Source of the DNA: Zoroaster sp. YZ-2022
Taxonomy: Eukaryota > Echinodermata > Asteroidea > Forcipulatida > Zoroasteridae
NCBI GenBank assembly: GCA_029582265.1
Contig: CM055820.1
Coordinates: 18,124,485-18,188,484, forward strand
DNA length: 64,000 nt
Direction: 5' to 3'
Shown here: positions 20,761-35,358 of the stretch, one piece after another
Layout of the letters: the number at the start of each line of letters is the position of its first letter
Numbering within the stretch: the first letter of the stretch is position 1
Notes under the pieces: model-generated
Seen by the model: only the letters and a program-made list of their open reading frames with translations
Told to the model about the DNA's origin: nothing
The model's database searches: none
Position numbers and translations under genes: made by a program

Positions 20761-21414
20761 TTCATTCTCTGGTATTTAATGTTAATTTCTAACGCTCCAA
20801 ACACAAGCATAAAATTACAATAAGTTATTACCAACATCCTTAATGATTCAAAGCCCTTTATATTCGCTCCACACCTGATGCCCTCTGCAAGCCTACTACC
20901 AAGGTTGGCAGTGAAACTGTCTAAGAGATATTCATGTCATAGAAAATATCAATCAACACGCAGCATGGAGCTCAATGATTTATCTTTGGACTGGAAGTAT
21001 TACTTCTCACTGCATACAAACAAATTAGATTAGAAGTGCGTAGTTCATTTTTGCTGATCAAAATATATTTAGGCTCTATGCATTGTCAATTTAGTCTACG
21101 ATGACACATCATAATCAACATTTGTACAAATCATTTAATTTTGTTTTTGTGAGAGATTTATGGGAAGATTGAAAACTATTCTACCATGGTCCTGACAGCC
21201 TCATGCAACTAAGTCAAGAGAGGGCGCTTATATAAGTTTACTGGATGATGATTTTGTCACCAACACTTGGGCATGATACATATAAGGTTGTTCGATAACC
21301 ATTACACAGCTCTCAGAGAGTGAAGTTTAGGAAAACCAAGAACATTGGTGAAAATAACGAAATTAATGGACTTTAATGATTTTGTTTAAACGCTTACTTT
21401 GTTTCCCATCTTAG

Positions 21415-24400
21415 ACTGCTGGACAACAACTCAATCAGTGATATTACACCAGGAACATTTGATGGTTACAAAATCTCAATGAATTGTTAGGATTAATGTT
21501 ACACCAATTATGCAGCATGGAGCTTCAATACGATTTATCTTTTGACTGAAGTTAGTTCTCACTGTATACAAAACAAATTAGATTAGAAGTGCTTAGTTCA
21601 ATTTTTGCAATAGAAATATGATCTAAGGTATTGTCACTTTAGTCTACTTATTATGACACATCATAATCAACATTTGTACAATAACATCAATAAATAATAA
21701 ATATCCCATACACACAACACTCTGTAAATGGAGGGTAGCATTCCACCGCACTATATTTAGTATATCGATGCACATCGAAAGTGTTGCCTATCGAAATTTC
21801 GTTTTATTGTAGCTACTATTTAATGCTGGCAGGATATACTTTCTGTAAGTATATGACCAATCACTTAGATTTAAGTATGCTTTCATGAACTCAAAACATT
21901 TATAACTTGTTTGATACCATGAAAACATGCTTTCAATTGTTTTCATGATTCAATCTAGTACCCACTGTTTTGTGGTTAGGCTGGTCACAATATGAACACT
22001 GTTCTGTTATATATTGCACCCCCTAAACTTGTTTGATACCATGAATTTTTTATTTTTAGATTTTTTTCCAGGAAATTTAAGAATATTGTTGAAAATAACC
22101 ATATCAACAGGTTTTAATGAGCCCTTTTGTTTTAATGCTACTTGTTTTCCTCCCATCTAAGAACACCGAATGAGTCAACAAAATCAGTGAAATTGTACCA
22201 GTGAATATTTAATGGTCTACAAAGTCTTCAAATCTTCAGAAAATTTCAATAACGCGCATCACAAAAAGTGTATGTGTGCCGATTGAAAAAACATGTGTCA
22301 TCAACATGGAAGGCCTGTAGGACAACAAATTATTTGTAAAATTTCTTATGTTCAAAAGGTGGAACGAAAGCATGCTTCATTATACTGTACGGAGATATAA
22401 GTTTTTCAAAAATAAAAACATTAATCAAAAATTTCAGCCACACATGGTCTGCAGGACAAAGAAAATTATTTTATGTTCTTAATTTGATGCAATAAATACA
22501 TTATTGGTTCTATTTATCTTTAGGTTCATTTGTAATTTTAGTTTTTTCAAACAAAATAAACTTGGTTTTCTCCCGGGAATATGATCAGAGGATACTGATC
22601 AAATGTTGAGTTGCAACCAACCAATTCTTTTTTGGAACTATTTACTACTCAAACAGAATTTCTACATAGTGTCACCGCAAACTTTAGGCACATGATGCAT
22701 TTCAGTGAAAAATAACCAAATAAATCTGGCTTTGAATAATATGTTTAACCCTACTGTTTTCCCCATTTTAGATTGCTGTGGAGCAACAATATCAGTGAAA
22801 TTTCATTAGAACATTTAATGGTCTACAAAATCTTTCAAACCCCTTGTAAGTATTCATGTCATCAATTTCAATCACACAGCATCGAAAGTGTACTGATTTC
22901 TCTGAAGTTGCTATTCTCAGGGCAAACAACAAATATTGGATGAAGTTCAAGTTCATGTAAGCTCCGATTGAAAATACAACGTCTAAGTATTGTGTTTTTC
23001 TTTTTTGGTTGACCATTAGTTGGTCTAAAATGTTGAGTGAAAATGTAAATGATTTGGGGTTTGCTCTGAATTATGTCCACCCTCCCCGTAAAGAAAAACG
23101 GGTTAAAGCGACAGTCCCTAATGGGGTTAATAATTATTTAACAATTGAAAATAACACTTTCTTCATCAAAAGTGCCAAGTAAATGAGGAATTATTGTGCA
23201 CTAGGCCTTCTCTCTCTCTCGGTACAGGTCAAATGGGATCTATAATCATTCAACGCACAAATATCAAAGCATATCAGAATTCAACTTATTTAACTTTTTA
23301 AAGAATCAACAACCTGATATGAAAATATGACACCAATTTTGTTCCTTCATTTGTTCAAATTCTATTGTATGTGTCATTATAGGATTGTATCACATTCTCA
23401 TAGTGCTCTCTGTATACTCTAAATGTTGGTGTATTGTATCACATTCTCATATTGCACTCTGTATACTTAAATGTTGGTGTATTGTATCACATTCTCATAG
23501 CACTCTGTGTACTAAAATGTTAGTGTGTATTGTATCACATCTCTCATAGTGCACTCTGTATACCAAATGTTGGTGTATTGTATCACATTCTCATAGTGCA
23601 CCTGTATACCAAATGTTGCGTATTGTATCACATTCTCATAGTGCACTTGTATACTAAATGTTGCGTGTATTGTATCACATCTCATAGTGCACTGTGGCAC
23701 TAAATGTTGGTGTGACTCATATCTCTCATAGTGCACTCTGCATACTCAAATGTTGGTGTGGATCACATCTCCTCATAGTGTGCACCCCTGTATACTAAAT
23801 TGTTGGTGTATTGTATCACATTCTCATATTGCAACCTCTGTGTACCAAATGTTGCGTTATTGTATCACATTCTCATAGTGCACTCTGTATACTAAATGCT
23901 GGGTGTATTGTATCACACTTCTCATATTGCACTCTGTATACTAAATGTTGGTGTATTGTATCACCATTCTTCATAGTGCACTCTGTATACTACCAATGTT
24001 GGTGTATTGTATCACATCTCATATTGCACCTGTTGTATACTAAATGTTGCGTATTGTATCACATTCCTCATAGTGCACTCTGTATACTAAAATGTTGCGT
24101 ATTGTATTGTATCACATTCTCATAGTGCACTGTGTACTAAAATGTTGGTGTGGATCACATTCTCATAGTGCACCCCTTGTGGCTACTAAATGTTGGTGTG
24201 GATCGAAGATTTCTCATAGTGCACCTGTATACTAAATGTTGCGTATTGTATCACATTCTCATAGTGCACTCCTGCATACTAAAATGTTGCGTGTGGGATC
24301 ACATTCTCATAGTGCACTCTGTATACCAAATGTTGGTGTGGATCACATTCTCATAGTGCACTCTGTATACCAATGGTGTATTGTATCACATTCTCATAGT

Positions 24401-27400
24401 GCAACTCTGTATACTAAATGTTGCGTGTATTGTACTGTCAACATTCTCATATTGCACCCTGTATACCTCTAAATGTTGGTGTATTGTATCACATTCTCAT
24501 AGTGCACTCTTGCATACTAAATGTTGGTGGCTGTATCACATTCTCATATTGCACTCTGCATACTAAATGTTGGCGTATTGTATCATTATCTTCTCATATT
24601 GCAACTCTGTATACTGTAAATGTTGCGGTGTATGTGCTCACATTCTCATAGTGCACACTGGTATACTAAATGTTGGTGTATTGTATCACATATCTCATAG
24701 TGCACTCTGTATACTAAAAATGTTGGTATTACAGGTATCATACATCTCATAGTGCACCCCTGGTATACTAAATGTTGGTGTATTGTGTATCACACTCATA
24801 GTGCACTGTGTATACTAAATGTTGGTGTGGATCATTTCTCATAGTGCACTCTGTATACCAAATGTTGGTGTGTGATCACATTCTCATAGTTAAAAGTACT
24901 CTGTATACTAAATGTTTGTAGATCACATTCTCATAGTGCACTCTGGTATACTAAATGTTGGTGCATTGTATCACATTCCTCATAGTGCACTGTGTACCAA
25001 ATGTTGGTGTGATCACATATCTCATAGTGCACTCTGTATACCAAATGTGCTGGTGTGTGATCACATTCTCAGTGCACTCTGTATACTAAATGTTGGTGTA
25101 TTGTATCACATTCTCATATTGCACCTGTATACTTAAATGTTGGTGTATTGCATCACATTCTCATAGTGCACTCTGTATACTAAATGTTGGTGTATTGTAC
25201 CTGATTCTCATAGTGCACCTTGTATAACTAAATGTTATGTATTGTATCACATTCTCATGGGTGCACTCTGAGTACAATTAAAATGTTGGTACTTACACAC
25301 TTCTCATAGTGCACCCTGTATACTAAATGTTGGTGCATTGAACATCACATTCTCATAGTGCACTCTGCATATACTAAATGTTGGGTGTATTGTATCACAC
25401 TCATAGTGCACCTGTGTACTAAAATGTTGGTGTATTGGATCACATTCTCATAGTGCACTCTGTATACTAAATGTTGGTGTGTGATCACATTCTCACAGTG
25501 CACCTGTATACTAAAGTGTTGGTGTATTGTATCACATTCTCATATTGCACTGTGTACTAAAATGTTGGTGTGGATCACATTCTCATAGTGCCCTCTGTAT
25601 ACTAAATGTTGGTGTGGATCACATTCTCATAGTGCACTCTGTATAACTAAATGTTGGTGTATTGGTATCACATTCTCATATTGCACTCTGTATACTAAAT
25701 GTTGTGGTGTATTGTATCACATTCTTCATAGTGCACTCTGTATACTAAATGTTGGTGTGCATTGTATCACATTCTCATATTGCACTCTGTATACTAAATG
25801 TTGGTGTATTGTATCACATTCCCTCATAGTGCACTCTGTATACTAAATGTTGGTATGGCTGTATCACATTCCCTACATAGTGCACTCTGTATACCAAATG
25901 TTGGTGCATAACACTTCATAGGGTGCACCTATGTATACCAATAATGTTGGTGTATTGTATCACATTCTCATAGTGCCTCTGTATACCAAATGTTGGTGTA
26001 TTGTATCACATTCTCATAGTGCAATTCTGTATACCAAATGTTAGTGTATTGTATCACATTCTCATAGTGCACTCTGTATACTAAATGTTGGCGTATTGGA
26101 TCACATTCTAGAAAAGTACTAGCTGTGTACTAAATAAGTTGGTGTATTGTATCACATTCTCAGTAGTGCACCTGGTATACTAAAATGTTGGTGTATTGTA
26201 TCAATACATTCTCATAGTGCACTCTTGTATACTAAATGTTACAGTATTGTATCACATTCTCATAGTGCACTCTGTATACCAAATGTTGTGTATTGTATCA
26301 CATCATAGTGCACCTATTAAATGTTAGCAGTATTGTGGTCGATCATAGTGCACTCTGTATACTAAATGTTGGTGTATTGATCACATCTTCCCTCATAGTG
26401 CACCTGTACTACTTCAAATGTTGCGTATTGTATCACATTCCTCACAGTGCACTCTGTATACCAAATGTTGGTGTATTGTATCAACATTTCCTCCAGTAGT
26501 GCACCTGTATACTAAATCGTTGGTGTATTGACTCACATTCTCATAGTGCACTGTGTGTAACCAAATGTTGGGTTTATTGTACATAGTATCAAACGATCCT
26601 TAGTATTGCAGAACACATTTTCCATTCCTCTCATATGCAATGAGATAAAATGAATACAAATTATTGCATTAATGCAATGCATAACTAGTAGCTTGTGTAA
26701 CTTGCTTTTCTGGCAGTTGCGGAAATTTTAAGGCCGAGAAAACAACAGTTGATATGTTTTCACTTTGTTGGATTTATAAACATTCACATGACCAACATTT
26801 TTATTATTATTTTTTATTCCAGAAACATTTTCAAACAATACAATCACCAGCATCAGATAAGTTTCCCAAGCTTCTTTGATCTCGTAAACTTGATCCTGTC
26901 AAGATATTTCAAATAACATACTTATTTGTCAGAGTCAAGAACAAAGGACAGTTCTTTAACAAAGGTGGAACTATGCCCTCATTTATTCAAAATTAAATGT
27001 GGACATTAATCAAAAACCTCAGCTGCACAAGGTCTGTAGGACAAGGACCATTTGTGTTGATTAATTTGATGCAATAAATATTGTCTATTCATCTATAAGA
27101 TTCATTTGTAGTTTTACTTTACTGAGGCATGATACATTTTCATATTGTTTGTCACTCATGAAACGTTTTTATCAAGTTTGTTTCAGTAAATCAAAGAACA
27201 TAGGGTGAAAATAACCAATAAATTACTACTCTGTTTTCCCATGTTAGGAACACTGGATTACAACAGGATCAGTGAAATTGCACCAAGAATATTTGATGGT
27301 CTACAAAGTCTTTCAATTTTTGTAAGTATTCATGTCATCAATTTCAATCACGTTTGAGCATCGAGCAACTGATTTCTTTGACTGAAGTTACATCCTCATG

Positions 27401-30400
27401 AGTCAACATATAGATGAGAATTAAGTGGTTCATGTTTGCCGATTGAAATACAATCTATTTCAAATCTGTGACTTTATTGACCATTATTCAAAGTGATGTC
27501 ACACGTCGAATTTATAGATGTTGTTCCATTAATCATCCCCATATAAGCAGTGTTATGAACATTGTCTGACAATCGGAGAAAATACAGGGGCATACTCATT
27601 CCCCTCCCTGGCAATGAGAGATCGAAAACAAAGCACAACAGGCTCCTATGGGGTTAATAATTATTCAACAATTAAAAAATAACAAATTTCTCTCTCAGTG
27701 CTACATGAAAATGAGAAATTATTGTGCACTAGGCCCTTTTGGTACAAGTCAAATGGATCTATAATCATTTGACACAATTAATATCAAAATATCAGAATTC
27801 AAATCTTATTTAATGTTTTAAAGACTCAACAACATGATATGAAAATATGACACCAATTTTATTTATTCATTTTTTTCAAATTTATTGTAGTCAAGCACAA
27901 AATGCATTTGATGATGAAACCATGCTTCATTATACTGTACCTGGATGTTTTTCAAAACTCTCAGCTTCACTAAAAGATAAAGCCAGTGAAAAAGTGCAAA
28001 ATGTTTAACCCAATATATTTGACATGTAACGCTGGTCTACAGCCAAATGTCTTCGAAACAAATGAAGTCAAACATGACTAATTATGGGTCACTGAGAATG
28101 GAAATGATGCTTAAAATTGTTGATTGGCTCTAGTTTCAAGATCTACATGTACATGTGTACACGATGGGAATATGTATGATAATTCATGATTATTAATCTG
28201 CTATGTATACTGTATACATAGTATGTAAAATGTAAAACTAAATATCTTGAAACAGAAGCCAATCAGCAATTTTAATTGTCATATTTGAATTCAGCACATA
28301 AAATCCATAATAAATAGCACATTTTATCTCCGAAGCAGACAACTTTAAAAATTGTTGACCAGTGTATTAAAGGAGCAGTGCTTATAATCGCATAAAATGT
28401 ACCAATTGCTCATGGAAGGGTTGGTTTTAAGTATCCATGGGACTTTTCAAAATGTTTCTCGATACCAACAATATTACAACAAGTAAACAGCATTATTATT
28501 ACCTTTAAGAGTTAACGTGCATGTACCAAACAAAAACTCATCTTTATGTGAATATTATGTTACTTATTACAAAATGAAATACACATGGATCCAGGGAGGG
28601 GCTTGGGTCAAAGCATTCATCTCCTGATTAAGCACCTTGAGCCACTCCCCCCAATGACTGCTATAAAACATTGATGCAAAGTTTCATGCAATATGCCTTG
28701 TGTGAAGTATCGGACATGGAAATCAATGTACGCCTACCAACCAAAACTATATATTTACTCCATCAATTACAAAATTCACCCCTTCCATCTGATTTCTGGA
28801 TTCACCCCGACACATGTAGTAAATTAATATTATTTGCTTGTTTTCAAGGAGTCTCACATTTATTCCTCTACAAATCATACATAGCCAGGCATTTGATGGA
28901 CTGACGAACCTAACAACCTTGTAAGATATTGTTCTTCTCGATTTCATAATTGGGGTCTGCATCTTGTGTTTGAAGTGTGGTTAAAATAGGGTTACCTCAA
29001 TCCATGATCGATTCTATCTGCATATTTTTGTTTAGATTTTAGACTTAACAAATAAACACAAGCATTTCATCTGGAATTAATTGTTCCATCTTTAAATTCT
29101 GGTAGGATTAGTAAATATTCATTAGTTTACATTGTTTTATTTACCAGGATGCTGGTCAGACTTAAAACATCCACTAATAACCCAATTGATGTCCAGGATG
29201 GAGCTCTAAATGACCTTGTGAGCCTGGTCAATAACTTGTAAGTGAATGGCAGCAACCACTCAACAGATAACACTAACTCAAGACAAACTTCAAACATTAC
29301 TGTCCCTGAATGAGAAACAATGGAATACTTAGCAAATAATACGTGCATTACATCTCAGTCTAGCTGTTGATCATAGATCACATTCTCTGTACGTTACTGT
29401 GTAGTTTGTAATCGAAACCGCCTACATTCGGTTATTAAACTGAACATACAAAAAAAAGAAATATATGGCTGTTATTCAGTACGGTTGTAACATTTCTAGA
29501 CAATATCTGGGGATTTTACAGTATTTTGTCAATTAGATAGACCAGTTGATGAGGTTATGTTGTTTGTTATATTTGACTTACTATGAACACTTTGTTCTTT
29601 ATCTGTATTTAATATTAGTGGGACACCTTTTAGACCATGGGACGTAGCACCAAAATCCTTCTAGAAAGTGAGATGTTTGCTCTTCACCTTGGTAGTCAAT
29701 GAAATTCACACAAATTAATCTTTAGGACATACGTTGCAAAAGTGGCATTCTTTGAGAGTAAATTCCCAAAATGTTATACATGTGCTACATACCTATATAC
29801 CAAGCTTGATTTGTGACGCCATCCAGTAAGTTATAATCAGCACCAAGACAGTAATTGTTACTTTTAGAAATTATAACATGAGCCTGGTACAACCATGTAT
29901 TCATTATGTATTGAAGATGAAACCAACAATTATAGGGGGGTCAACAGTTTTAGAAATTCATCCATTAGCTGGAAATATTTTAATATTGACTTACTTATAT
30001 TTGCAGACAAAAATTGGCCACATGCAATAATAGTAATAAGTAAATATTTCTAAAAAGTAATAAATTATAGGCTTAACGTTAGGCCTATTCATATGAATAA
30101 AATCCATGATTCCTGCCAGTTTCAGAGATGCTCATTTGTGGTCTCGGCAGCCTTGACCCTCTCTAACTTGTTTCATTCAGTAATGCGGGTGTAGCAAGAT
30201 CCAGAATTACTTGCTGGTCCGCCTGCTGATGATACCAAGCCAGACACGTGTCAGATGCTCTCTGTCACTGGTCTGGTTCTCACCTGGTGTAAGAATTTCT
30301 CTCGGTATTTCTCACTGTGAACCCCTAAAGCACCTTCTGTTTTCACCGAATTCAGTAAATCGAGATGAACTTTTGGTCTGGGTAATGTCAAGCTTGGCCC

Positions 30401-32048
30401 CTGAATCACAATGTAAAATACATTTATACAGGGGAGATTTACTTGTTGTTTCAACCAACTGTCTTCATGGATAGCGATTGGTTGGGAATATTATATAGTT
30501 GGAAGTTTTTATTCTATACCATGGTGAAGAGCATGAACAAAACACAAAACCTAAATCAGCATATATGGTCTATTTGCAAAATTTGAATCACAAATTCTTT
30601 TCATCACCCCAATAACTTAGAATATATGCTTAAGCAATCAAAAGAAGGGTGACATTGCTCAGCAGAGGTAATTTCTGTATTCAATTAAAGTCTATGTTAA
30701 ACGGTCATGTTATTTATTCATACTTTATACATGAGGATTAAGCAAAGAATGATATTAGTCTCACATTTATCAGTCTGTGATATTTTAGCTCAAATGGTCT
30801 GAAGTTAATTAGCAAATTCAACGATAGCGATATTTTGCAGTTTATACAATTTGTTTTCAACATCCTGCAACATCCACAGAAAGCTATGGCTGAATGTTAT
30901 ATTCTAATGTGTTTTTATTTTAGGACTGCCGATGACTACCGCCTCTGCTGTGAATTTGTTTCAGCTATTCCTGATTTTAATCATTCTTTTGTAGACCGCA
31001 GAGTTTAAGACACCATTGGACCGATGTGGCAGTCTGATGAGTAACCAAGTACTCCGAGCATTCATATGGATTATTGGTCTTAGTGCCCTCATTGGTAATT
31101 CAATAGTTATTGTATGGAGGTGGAGGCAACGCAAAGAAACTAGTGGGAATAAGACGCACAGGTTCTTGGTGCTCAATTTAGCTATTTCTGACCTCATGAT
31201 GGGGGTTTATATGCTGATCATTGCAAGTGCAGATTTGCAATTTGGGGAGAAGTTCTTTAATGTAGCGGAGAGATGGCGGTCTGGTGCAGTTTGTAAGATT
31301 GCTGGGATGTTTTCAGTGTTATCATGAGGCATCTGTCTTCTTCATCACTGTTATCAGTATCCAGTGTTTGCTTGGCATTGTATTTCCATACAGTCCAATC
31401 AAAATCTGGGAAAACATCAAAAGTTATCATCTGTATTGTATGGTTAGCAGCGTAGTCTAAGTATTGCTCCAACTCTATTAGTGGGTATGATTCAAAGGTG
31501 TATGGACTATCTGATGTGTGCATTGGGCTACCTCTAATAACACGTCCAACTAGTGTTGGTAGGAAGAGAACCGTTGTCAAGCCATCCTTTTTTTTAAAGT
31601 TTATACCCCAGTTGCTGAGGGAAGTAAACCATCATGGATATACTCTATTGTCCTGTTTCTTGCGTGAACATGTTATGTTTCATGATCGCGTATATGTTGC
31701 TACATAGCCATGTTCGTGAGTGTCAAACGTGACTCGCCAAGAGTGTCAGGGTGGGTGATCACCGCAAGCCGGGAGATCCAGATGGCAATCAAAATGGCAC
31801 TGATAGTCTTTACTGACATGGCGTGTTGGATGCCAGTCATCATCATGGGGACTTCTCCCAGACAGGGACAGTTATTTTCAATGCTGATGTGTGTATGTTC
31901 GTTGGCGGTGTTTATCCCACCGATAAACTCTGCTTTTAACCCATTTCTGTATACAGCATACTCGATCTTATTTGGCACCTATGGCAAAATGCCAAGGTCA
32001 GCGATGGCACAAACGTTCAAAATTTACACCCTTAAAAAAAAAAAATGA
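21415..32048 (+). pseudogene. LRR-containing GPCR (relaxin receptor/GRL101-like), degraded
   Basis: Upstream LRR exons follow AG acceptors and mostly precede GTAAG donors: 21415-21486, a worn one near 22162-22236, 22772-22845, ~26823-26894, 27248-27321, 28849-28920 and 29148-29237. They read LLDNNSISDITPGTFDG, LDYNRISEIAPRIFDGL and QAFDGLTNLTTL. The last exon (from 30924) gives a hinge TADDYRLCCEFVSAIPDFN then all seven helices. TM1 contains FIWIIGLSALIGNSIVIVW, TM2 NLAISDLMMG, TM3 EASVFFITVISIQCLLGIV, TM6 ASREIQMAIKMALIVFTD and TM7 INSAFNPFLYT (NPxxY-like). ERW and VCKI before TM3 fit the family. Frameshifts fall near 31000, 31324, in the loop after TM4 and within TM5 (near 31670-31700). The D/ERY position after TM3 reads Q-C-L. 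Several LRR exons carry 1-bp indels, and the first lacks a GT donor. Decay or assembly errors are both possible. Confidence 0.75.
23383..26585. repeat. 3.2-kb tandem array of a ~47-bp unit, roughly 69 copies
   Basis: The unit is ATTGTATCACATTCTCATAG then TGCACTCTGTATACTAAATG, TTGGTGT. Copies vary by many 1-3-bp indels, far more than by substitutions, which resembles a noisy long-read consensus. It lies in an intron between LRR exons 22772-22845 and 26823-26894. Many short ORFs here are artefacts. Confidence 0.95.
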
Positions 32049-33240
32049 AAACTATTATTCCAGAAACTTTGTAGGTGTTAAGTTTAACAAGTTTATAAAT
32101 TTCCATCACCTGGCACATTATGGCATCTTTTAGTAAACAAAAAACATTATGTGACTTCAGATATGACCATTTCTATCACCGCCAGAAGGTGTTATTGCCT
32201 TATTATTTTTAGATCATTCGTGGGGAAAAACAAAAACATATTGTACATTTTGACTTATTTATTTTATTTTTCCAAAAGTACACTCGAGGTAAAAGCTGTG
32301 TTTCTAGTTAATTTGAGAACTGGATACCTGAAATTTGATATTTTTTGGATAGCTGGGCACCAGAACAATCTTGTAAAAACACATAAATATACCCTGAATG
32401 TATCAAAATAACCAATATAAGCACATGTTTCTCTTGTTTTATTAGACTCTATAATAAATGTGGACTTACTGTAATAATTTCTCACCTCTATATTAAAAAA
32501 TGACTAGCATCCCATTCCCCACACATTTTGTTAACATAAAATCACAGACTTCCATTTGTGTTGCCTAAATGTCCAGCTCGAAATTTTCAAAAGTCGTTTA
32601 TGGGTAATTGGAACCCAACAATGGATGATAGTTTCGGTCAGGTATCCGGATACCTGGTACACTTATGTTATTTATTCAGATATTAGCAATAAATGTTCAT
32701 CAAACCAAACAAAAGAAAACAATGAAAATGGCTAAACATGATTTTGGTTTTAATCAAAACTTTGTAAGGATAGTTACACAAGATCTATTGTATATAAGGT
32801 CATACAAACCTCCATAGATTAACTTTGGGCGCTTATTCACATTTTGGAAATATTATGTATGGCCCATAATTATTTCCTTGATTTTCCATGGGCAATCAAA
32901 CATGGCACAGATGTTGTCTTAGTTGAGCTTTAGAGAAGGCAAATCAACTTTTTATTATCTGAATATTTAATGGAATCAGTTATTTCTCATTGTTCTTGTT
33001 CCTTATGTCAGTTTCATTAAATTCATTATATAAATGTTAATCGATCTTGTTTATTAAAGTTTGGCTGCATGAAACATGCAATTTTATTTTGTTATACAGA
33101 TATTGCCACCGACACTTGCAAAGTAATTTTCAATAAAACATGTTACAAATTGACCTAACTGGATTCAAGATGATTCTATAGCTATCTGGGTCACTATTTC
33201 TGACCCTGTTAAAAATTTGATAACAAAACCCTTACATCTT
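32048..33240. other. Stretch without recognisable genes
   Basis: AT-rich sequence downstream of the GPCR exon. Apart from the hAT-MITE fragment at 32590-32665 I see no splice-bounded ORF or repeat. Confidence 0.6.
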
Positions 33241-33300
33241 TCGGGGCGTGGGGCAAGGTGGGGTCACGGGGCAAGGTGGGGTCACAATCGGGGGCGGTCA
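33240..33300. repeat. Short G-rich direct repeat
   Basis: GGGGCAAGGTGGGGTCAC occurs twice in tandem (18-bp unit), then degenerates. From here to 34230 nothing else is seen beyond AT-rich sequence. Confidence 0.75.
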
Positions 33301-34236
33301 ATGGAATGTAATTTAATCACCGTAACCACAACAGACCATACTGGGGAGGACAACTCTAAAATGTTAAGCTTGGAAACATGGACAATATTATCAAATTTAA
33401 GTTATCTCGCCCGTGTTTTTTGCTGTTGTAACAGAAATTTCCAGAAATCTTGTTTTTAAAAATTACTTAAAGGGAAAACAAATGCGTTAAAATTAAATAG
33501 TTCTCAAAATAATAGTGAGAAGAATGGTGGGTCACGTCATAAATTCATTTTGGCCTTTTTTGTTACTGGAAACCCAAGATTCGAACAAATATTTTGACAT
33601 CTCATTTCAAATTGTTTTTGTTTTCTTTTTGTTTTTCTTTTTGTTTTCCTTCTAAAAGGAAATTATCAATGTTCCAATGAAACATTTTTTCTCCGTAAAC
33701 TGCCGTAAAACACGGTTGAGACATCTTTAATATCAATATTAGGACGTGGTCAATTTTTTCAAAAGGAACAAATTAACTCCTCAGTAAAGCACTTTGTATA
33801 ACTTTTGGAAACATTATTTTTCAGCTGTCATTTAAAATTTAAACATTTTCCATAATTCTCAAATATGTTCCGAAAATTTTCAACAATTTCCTCGGCCTAA
33901 ATTTTCAGTTTATGTTCTCAAACAAACCATTTAATTATGAAATTTTATGCTGAGATTTTATAACTTTGATTTGATTCTTGTCCAATACTAGTCTTGATGC
34001 TAGATGGATTTTCTGGTTTAGTTCATTGACCCAATAATCTATGCACACCCCAGGATAGTACTCACACAGTATCTGCCGCTGGTGGCGCTTGTGCTTGACT
34101 ATCCTGGAATTATTACACAAGAACCGCCAATATTACCAAAGTATAATTTTAAACATTTGGTTAATTTTTGAATTATCAGTCCTACTCAATTGGGAAGGGG
34201 TTATGTGTAAGGGCAATGGGTAAGGAACAATATATA

Positions 34237-34325
34237 TATCACGATCAGAGCCGACTTTCAACATGGCATGGAATCGGTTCCTGTAGTTTAAGATGAACAC
34301 AGTGTGACTGAAAATTAGTGGTTTT
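34237..34325. mobile_element. MITE family G fragment
   Basis: TCACGATCAGAGCCGACTTT, GGCATGGAATCGG and AAGATGAACACAGTG match the left half of family G; the right half is missing. Confidence 0.7.
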
Positions 34326-34469
34326 CAACAAATATTCACAGAAACCAATCTATGAAAGTTTCAGCTCAGTTAGTCTGCTTGTTTGAAAGGAAATTGGTTG
34401 GTTGTATTTTTCCACTCATACATCAAAATGTTCGCAGTGGTTATTAAGAAAAACTAGCAATTCATTAGC

Positions 34470-34660
34470 GGAGAGTCATCTAGAAACCTATGGGGCTTGT
34501 ATCCATGACCCTGTTTGGGGTCATCTAGAAACCCTATGGGGTTTGTATCCATGACCCTGTGTGGGGTCGCCTAGAAACCTATGGGGTTTGTATCCATGAC
34601 CCTGTGTAGGGTCATCTAGAAACCTATGGGGCTTGTATCGATGACTCTTTGTAGGTGTCA
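34470..34660. repeat. ~45-bp tandem repeat, 4 copies
   Basis: The unit contains GTCATCTAGAAACCTATGGG and TTTGTATCCATGACCCTGTG. Confidence 0.9.
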
Positions 34661-35030
34661 ATGGTAGAGTGGAAATACTAGTCAATAAATATTTTAATTG
34701 TATTTTCTTCTAAACACAAGTCAATAGAGGACTGTATTTCTCATGGTGGACAGTCCGCAATTTTTTTCTGCAGTAGACTTCATCCACTCTATACATCTGT
34801 ATTCTAAAACTGAATTTTGGACTTGAAAATCCCCCACAGCAGTGAATTACTATCATATAGAAAGGATTTGCTTCTGAATTAATGTTGTAGTTTAAAAAAA
34901 TGTATAAACAAAACATTTTTTTTAACCCTAACTCCCTAGGCATTGTATTAAAAACAATAAAATCCTTCAAAATCCTCCAACTGGCTTTTGTTGTCTAGGG
35001 AGTTAGGGTTAATGAAAAATGTTGACAAAA

Positions 35031-35130
35031 CCTAGTCGCGATCCCGGTACCACCTACCATAGAGCAAGCCTATGCACCTACTTACAAGAGCGTTCTAACC
35101 ACTAGATTCACCATGACAGGCGAATTTGTC
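35031..35130 (-). mobile_element. Degenerate tRNA-like SINE head
   Basis: On the minus strand, TGGTGAATCTAGTGGTTAGA resembles an A box and GGTACCGGGATCGCGACTAG a worn B box. No sound cloverleaf is visible. Confidence 0.4.
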
Positions 35131-35358
35131 TGTGAATTTATTACTGAAGAACCTTTTTCAAAATTAAATTTTCTATGTCATTGGTGAAGTGTATTGCAGA
35201 CAACAAATTGCGGACTGTGCATTTTTAAATTCTGATCTTCACCGTTATACCAAACATTTAAAAAAAAAAATCAAAGTTATCAAAAAATATTCTGTATCTG
35301 TGAGTCTGATACCCTTCAAATATTTTCCCAAGAGGGAAAGAAAGGGTGTAATTCTTAA

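Noticed and set aside
23512..26499. Many short ORFs in the 47-bp array
   Set aside because: Repeat translations whose frames shift with each indel.
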